A stretch of 37,577 nt of DNA. Origin: Desulfovibrionaceae bacterium (GTDB lineage: Bacteria; Desulfobacterota; Desulfovibrionia; Desulfovibrionales; Desulfovibrionaceae). The stretch's first letter is position 1, and each line of letters starts with the position of its first letter. Shown piece by piece: positions 33,771 through 37,577 of this stretch. The stretch is taken from contig CAJTFO010000015.1 of the NCBI GenBank assembly GCA_910575755.1, positions 1 to 37,577 on the forward strand, read 5' to 3'. A model generated the notes under the pieces. The model was given only the letters and a program-made list of their open reading frames with translations. It searched no databases and was not told where the DNA came from. Both the position numbers and the translations under genes were made by a program.

Positions 33771-34016
33771 ACGGCTGCATGCGCCATCAGGATTCAGCCC
33801 GGAATACCTGTAGATATGGCGGTTTTCCGGGTTGTGCGCATCCGGCGGGGTGAAGGAATGAAGGGCGCGCGGCACGACCGATTGCCCTGATGCGGGTCTG
33901 TTTCGTTCTTTACCTTGGCGGCATGCCCTGCTATTGTAACAACAATGCCCGTGCCGGAAGGCGGCAGTGTGGCAGAACAGTTAGGAATACAAGAAGAATA
34001 TATATCAGGAATAAGC

Positions 34017-34766
34017 ATGTCCTCGGTTTCTCGTCCGTCCATATCCGCGCAAGACAGCCCCAAAAGCGCGTTGCGCCTGCGTCCCTCGTCGCTGGCGGCG
34101 GCCTGCTTTCTGGTGCTGGCAGCCATTGCCCTGTCCTATGTGGGCGGGGTTATGAGCGGACGCGCCTACGCCGTCAGGCACGTGCCCCCGTTGAGCGCGG
34201 AGCGTTCTCCGGCGTCGGATGAGGATATTCCGTCAGCGGAATCTGTGCTGCAAGGCGTGGAAGCGGTGCGAGACGGCGCTGACGCGGGCCAGAGGATTCT
34301 GGCTCCGGAAGACCTGCGTTTCGCTCGGGCTTTGCGCAATGACAACGCCGTGCAGGAAAAGCCGGAATCCCCCGCGCCCGCACAGCCGCCGGCCGCCGCC
34401 AATGGCGCGTCCGATGCGAATGCTCAGGCCGTACAGAATGGCCGGGCCGCGCCCTCCGGCGTTCCGGCTGCGCCCTTTACGCCGGCCATACCGGAAGGAC
34501 AGACCGCGCCGCCCGCGCCCGTAGCCGCCATGTTCGACTATGTGTTTCAGGTGGGAGCCTTCAAAGATGAGGAAAGCGTGGACAGCCTGCGCCAGCGACT
34601 GGAGGGCAGGGGTCTGCGTACCCGCATGCAGCGTGACGGCAAGCTCTTTCTGGTGCTGGTGCTGTTGCGCGGCGATGCCGCCCGCGCGGCTGAAGTGCCC
34701 CGGATCACGGAAGAGCTGCGTCTGGGCCAGCCCATCTTGCGCAGCCGCACCCCGGCCATGCCCTGA
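34017..34766 (+). CDS. SPOR-domain envelope protein
   Basis: A 249-residue protein with a single N-terminal membrane anchor (LAAACFLVLAAIALSYVGGV, about residues 27-46), a long Ala/Pro-rich linker (about 120-190) and a C-terminal SPOR-like domain (DYVFQVGAFKDEESVDSLRQRLEGRGLRTRM). SPOR domains bind denuded peptidoglycan glycan strands, often at the division septum. The anchor-linker-SPOR layout matches FtsN/DedD-type proteins. ATG 34017 is selected because AGGA lies eight bases upstream and it keeps a short cytoplasmic tail; the open frame begins earlier. Stands alone between the cytochrome and catalase genes. Confidence 0.85.
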   Translation: MSSVSRPSISAQDSPKSALRLRPSSLAAACFLVLAAIALSYVGGVMSGRAYAVRHVPPLSAERSPASDEDIPSAESVLQGVEAVRDGADAGQRILAPEDLRFARALRNDNAVQEKPESPAPAQPPAAANGASDANAQAVQNGRAAPSGVPAAPFTPAIPEGQTAPPAPVAAMFDYVFQVGAFKDEESVDSLRQRLEGRGLRTRMQRDGKLFLVLVLLRGDAARAAEVPRITEELRLGQPILRSRTPAMP

Positions 34767-34838
34767 AAGCTGGATCACAGCCAGCAGTCATTCCTGGTGA
34801 AATCAGATATATTCTTGAGTATTCCGAAGAAGTCGCAT

Positions 34839-34871
34839 TGTCATGAACAGCGTCAAACGCTGTTCATGACA
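34839..34871. other. Perfect 14-bp hairpin between SPOR and catalase genes
   Basis: TGTCATGAACAGCG, loop TCAAA and CGCTGTTCATGACA form a perfect 14-bp stem. It is 72 bases after the SPOR gene stop and 91 before the catalase ATG, and has no U-tract. It may end the upstream transcript or be an operator for the catalase gene. Confidence 0.6.
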
Positions 34872-34962
34872 GCGGGCGCCGCAGACCCTTCACCGCAAGG
34901 GCGGCGGGCACGGACCCGTTTTTTAACCCGATCCCTTCGGATAAGCTTAAGGAGAAATCCCC

Positions 34963-36429
34963 ATGACTCGCAATATGAAAAACAAGGATTCACTTACCAA
35001 CAACGCCGGCGCGCCGGTAGCCAACAATAACCATAGCCTGACCGCGGGCCCGCGTGGCCCCATGCTTATGCAGGATGTCTGGTTTCAGGAAAAAATGGCC
35101 CATTTTGACCGCGAACTGATTCCGGAACGCCGCATGCATGCCAAGGGCTCAGGCGCCTACGGAACCTTTACCGTGACCCATGATGTGACCCCATACACCA
35201 AGGCTTCGCTCTTTGCCGAGATCGGCAAGAAAACGGAAGTGTTCGCTCGTTTTTCCGCTGTGGCGGCCGAGCGCGGCGGCGCTGACGCGGAGCGGGACAT
35301 CCGCGGCTTTGCCCTCAAATTCTATACGGATCAGGGCAACTGGGACATGGTGGGCAATAACACCCCGGTGTTCTTTTTGCGCGATCCGCTCAAGTTTCCC
35401 GACCTGAACCATGTGGTCAAGCGCAACCCGCGCACCAATATGCCCTGCGCCAAGGACAAATGGGACTTCTGGACCCTGCTGCCCGAAGCCCTGCATCAGG
35501 TTACCGTGGTCATGAGCGACCGCGGCATTCCGGCTTCCTACCGTCACATGCACGGTTTCGGCAGCCATACCTACAGCCTGATCAATGCCAGGAACGAACG
35601 CTTCTGGGTCAAGTTTCACTTCAGAACCCAGCAGGGCATCAGAAATCTCACGGACGCCGAGGCTGAGGAGATTATCGGCCGTGATCGCGACAGCCATCAG
35701 CGTGACCTGTTCGAGCATATCGAAAAGGGGGATTTTCCCCGCTGGACCTTGTATTTTCAGGTCATGCCCGAAGAAGACGCCGAAAAGCTCCCTTACCACC
35801 CCTTTGACCTGACCAAGGTATGGTATCACAAGGATTATCCGCTTATGGAAGTGGGCGTGCTGGAGCTGAACCGCAACCCTGAAAATTATTTCGCGGAAGT
35901 GGAGCAGGCCGCCTTCAACCCCGCCAATCTTGTGCCCGGCATCGGCGTTTCACCGGACAAGATGCTTCAGGGCCGTCTGTTCTCCTACGGCGACGCGCAG
36001 CGCTACCGCCTGGGCGTCAACCATCATCTGATCCCGGTGAACAAGGCGCGCTGCCCTTTCCACAGCTACCATCGCGACGGTCAGATGCGCGTGGACGGCA
36101 ACTACGGCAGTTATGCCAGCTATGAGCCCAACAGCGAAGGCGCCTGGCAGGAGCAGCCCGAATACGCCGAGCCGCCGCTGAAGATCAGCGGCAACGCGGC
36201 CCGCTGGGATTACCCCTGTGACGACGCCGACTATTTCGAGCAGCCCGGCAAGCTCTTTCGCCTGATGAGTCCGGAACAGAAAGAAGCCCTGTTCGGCAAT
36301 ACGGCCCGCGCTCTGGGCGATGCGCCCAGGGAAATCAAGCTGCGCCACATCCGCAACTGCGCCAAGGCCGACCCGGCCTATGGCGCGGGCGTGGCCAAAG
36401 CCTGCGGGATATCTGAAAGCGAAATCTGA
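34963..36429 (+). CDS. katA: Monofunctional haem catalase
   Basis: A 488-residue small-subunit (clade 3-like) catalase. The essential residues are visible: His 59 in [14 protein letters not shown], Asn 132 in [11 protein letters not shown], and the proximal haem ligand Tyr 342 in [34 protein letters not shown] and [17 protein letters not shown] follow the family pattern. It decomposes hydrogen peroxide in the cytoplasm; no signal peptide. AAGGAG lies before the ATG. In an anaerobe it provides defence against transient oxygen exposure. Monocistronic by position, with hairpins on both sides. Confidence 0.97.
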   Translation: MTRNMKNKDSLTNNAGAPVANNNHSLTAGPRGPMLMQDVWFQEKMAHFDRELIPERRMHAKGSGAYGTFTVTHDVTPYTKASLFAEIGKKTEVFARFSAVAAERGGADAERDIRGFALKFYTDQGNWDMVGNNTPVFFLRDPLKFPDLNHVVKRNPRTNMPCAKDKWDFWTLLPEALHQVTVVMSDRGIPASYRHMHGFGSHTYSLINARNERFWVKFHFRTQQGIRNLTDAEAEEIIGRDRDSHQRDLFEHIEKGDFPRWTLYFQVMPEEDAEKLPYHPFDLTKVWYHKDYPLMEVGVLELNRNPENYFAEVEQAAFNPANLVPGIGVSPDKMLQGRLFSYGDAQRYRLGVNHHLIPVNKARCPFHSYHRDGQMRVDGNYGSYASYEPNSEGAWQEQPEYAEPPLKISGNAARWDYPCDDADYFEQPGKLFRLMSPEQKEALFGNTARALGDAPREIKLRHIRNCAKADPAYGAGVAKACGISESEI

Positions 36430-36485
36430 ATGACAGCGTAGTCTTTGCGTTGCGGCGGCATGCCCGCGCCGCTGGCGTTGATAAT

Positions 36486-36513
36486 CCTCCTCAGGCTTTT
36501 CAGCCTGAGGAGG
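36486..36513 (+). terminator. 12-bp TTTC hairpin after the catalase gene
   Basis: CCTCCTCAGGCT, loop TTTC and AGCCTGAGGAGG form a perfect 12-bp stem 57 bases after the katA stop, with no U-tract. A second small stem (ATGCTC-TTA-GAGCAT, 36564-36578) is followed by a short T-run and may be the true terminator. The rest of the 36430-36753 gap has nothing I recognise. Confidence 0.6.
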
Positions 36514-36753
36514 CACGCAGGGCAGATGCCGCTGCATACCGTCCCTCATCTTATATTCGCAACATGCTCTTAGAGCATTTTGTCTTGAAGTTACTCAATT
36601 CGTTTCATCTCCCGCGCCCTGCGTCTTGCGCCATTGGTGTTCGTCCGGGGCAATGAGCTGATCCGCGCGGCGGCTGGCAGCAGGCGGGCGCCAAGGCATG
36701 TGTCGCCAGACCCTGGGCGGGTGCGGGACGGGCCACACGCCGCCGAATTCTGG

Positions 36754-37446
36754 TCAGCGGTATTCGCGGCCGGACCAGAGCACGCGACCGATGACCCGGA
36801 ACTGCTCTGCGCAGTCGCCGCGCAGATCCAGACTCAGGGGCGGGTAGGCCGGATTGACGCTGTGCAGGATGATCTTGCCCGGCAATTTATCAATACGCTT
36901 GATGTAGATGGCGTCCTCAAAGCCCACAGCGTAAAGGCGACCGGGGCTGATTTCTGTCTGGCCGCGATCCAGCAGTACAAGATCGTTGTCAAAGATTTCC
37001 GGCATCATGCTGTCGCCGGACACCCGCATCAGCACCATGCGCCGTGGGTTGCCCTTGCGGCGCAGAAAATCGCCGCGAAACGCATAGCCGCCTTCGGCGT
37101 CGGCGCTGACTTCCATGCTTCCGGTCCCGGCGGACAGTCGCGCTTCGGCCAGGGGAATGGTGATCAGCTCGGTTTGGCAGTCTGCCTGCATGCTGGGCAG
37201 CTCATCCTCGGCGGCTTCGGGCAGGCGCATGGGCCCGCTGCCGAAAAAGAGCCAATGGGCGTTGACTCCGGTCTGAGCGGCGCAGGTCTGAATCCAGGCA
37301 GGCGGCACTTCACCGCGTTTGCGCGCGCCGCTTATGGATTGAGGCGTAATGCCCAGGGCGCGGGCCAGTTCGGCGTCGCTGTCGGCATCCAGCGCCCGCA
37401 GCAGTCGGGCAAGAGTCTGAGAAAAAGATGTAGAGAGTATTAACAA
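36754..37446 (-). CDS. S24-family CI/LexA-like repressor
   Basis: A 230-residue repressor with an N-terminal CI-type helix-turn-helix (about 25-60, AELARALGITPQSISGARKRGEVPPAWI), a linker, and a C-terminal S24 autoprotease. The self-cleavage site is Ala106-Gly107 in RLSAGTGSM, Ser146 in VSGDSMMP and Lys183 in IYIKRI form the catalytic dyad. DNA damage would be expected to trigger RecA-assisted cleavage and derepression. The start is a TTG at 37446, the only start-type codon in the frame after a stop just upstream, and lies inside an operator-like palindrome; no ribosome-binding site, so it may be leaderless or the start is wrong. Divergent from a zinc-ribbon mobile-element gene. Confidence 0.85.
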   Translation of the reverse strand: MLILSTSFSQTLARLLRALDADSDAELARALGITPQSISGARKRGEVPPAWIQTCAAQTGVNAHWLFFGSGPMRLPEAAEDELPSMQADCQTELITIPLAEARLSAGTGSMEVSADAEGGYAFRGDFLRRKGNPRRMVLMRVSGDSMMPEIFDNDLVLLDRGQTEISPGRLYAVGFEDAIYIKRIDKLPGKIILHSVNPAYPPLSLDLRGDCAEQFRVIGRVLWSGREYR

Positions 37447-37463
37447 TATAATGTAAACATGTT
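37440..37463. promoter_or_regulatory. Candidate operator between divergent genes
   Basis: TTAACA-N6-TGTAAA (37440-37457) is a near-perfect dyad, and AACATGTT (37456-37463) is a perfect palindrome next to it. The region is AT-rich and covers the repressor start, with the divergent gene's ATG 24 bases further on. I infer a binding site for the S24 repressor controlling itself and its neighbour. Confidence 0.45.
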
Positions 37464-37486
37464 ATACCCTCCCCGAGGAGGACAAC

Positions 37487-37577
37487 ATGGAAGCAAATCC
37501 CAACTGCCCCAAGTGTCATGCCAGCGCGGTATATCGAAATGGAAAAGTTCTGGGGAAACAAAGGTATCGTTGCAAGG
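37487..37577 (+). CDS. Zinc-ribbon gene, probable transposase N-terminus, cut by window end
   Basis: Thirty codons are visible: NPNCPKCHASAVYRNGKV then GKQRYRC. The CPKC...V.KNG...GKQRYRC pattern is the zinc ribbon at the N-terminus of IS1 InsA and related IS1595-type transposases. GAGGAGG lies just before the ATG, giving strong translation initiation. The rest is beyond the window. Transposase is the best guess; a regulatory zinc-ribbon protein is the alternative. It is divergent from the S24 repressor across a palindromic intergenic region. Confidence 0.6.
   Translation, partial: MEANPNCPKCHASAVYRNGKVLGKQRYRCK

Noticed and set aside
36634..37443. 269-residue plus-strand ORF
   Set aside because: Antisense to the S24 repressor, whose catalytic residues are clear.
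1..37577. CRISPR array or tRNA gene
   Set aside because: No regularly spaced short direct repeats and no cloverleaf-like sequence were found on reading; a program such as tRNAscan-SE would settle the latter.

Overview
The window looks like a chromosomal segment of a sulfate-reducing deltaproteobacterium, most likely a Desulfovibrionaceae member close to Desulfovibrio. This is inferred from family content, not from a database match: a precorrin-2 dehydrogenase / CcsA-HemX-like / hemA block as expected where haem is made by way of sirohaem, a fused BioW-BioF enzyme, several ferredoxin-type Fe-S proteins and a periplasmic c-type cytochrome. Most of the DNA is GC-rich. The stretch from about 1240 to 2660 is clearly AT-rich and looks like acquired, decaying DNA.

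Layout. Bases 1-117 are the 3' end of a 5S rRNA and its terminator, so an rRNA operon ends here. Bases 268-2660 are accessory: a pRiA4b ORF-3-like protein, a small membrane protein, a frameshifted gene relic and an interspersed repeat. Bases 2692-5984 hold a D-serine dehydratase-like PLP enzyme, a DUF362 Fe-S protein and an EamA-type exporter. Bases 5997-12686 hold the helicase HrpB (minus strand), a sigma-54 activator lacking a sensor domain, and a large secreted TPR protein preceded by a strong sigma-54 promoter match. Bases 12690-16561 hold IS5-family debris, a periplasmic alpha/beta hydrolase, a decapitated LysR gene, an EFR1-type flavodoxin-ferredoxin and two small envelope proteins. Bases 16705-23736 (all minus) carry carA, carB, bioWF and a small periplasmic protein.

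Bases 24071-28324 form a plus-strand operon: precorrin-2 dehydrogenase, CcsA/HemX-like protein, hemA, a short unknown gene and tilS. A convergent chemoreceptor follows. Bases 31090-33770 hold a pyruvoyl-dependent arginine decarboxylase, an arginine/agmatine-type antiporter and a monohaem cytochrome c. The decarboxylase and antiporter resemble the Aax arginine uptake/acid-consumption module of Chlamydia. A SPOR-domain protein and a clade-3-type catalase follow. At the right edge an S24/CI-like repressor is divergent from a zinc-ribbon (IS1/InsA-like) gene cut by the window end, probably the start of a mobile element.

Two themes run through the window. First, there are many near-perfect intergenic hairpins without U-tracts, including a small family in which the loop (GCGTGG or close) and an A/T-rich closing stem are kept while the outer stem pairs change; two members lie inside a 107-bp repeat about 91% identical by hand count. 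Second, there is debris of mobile elements (two IS5-type transposase N-terminal scraps sharing a 30-bp sequence). No CRISPR array and no tRNA gene were seen.
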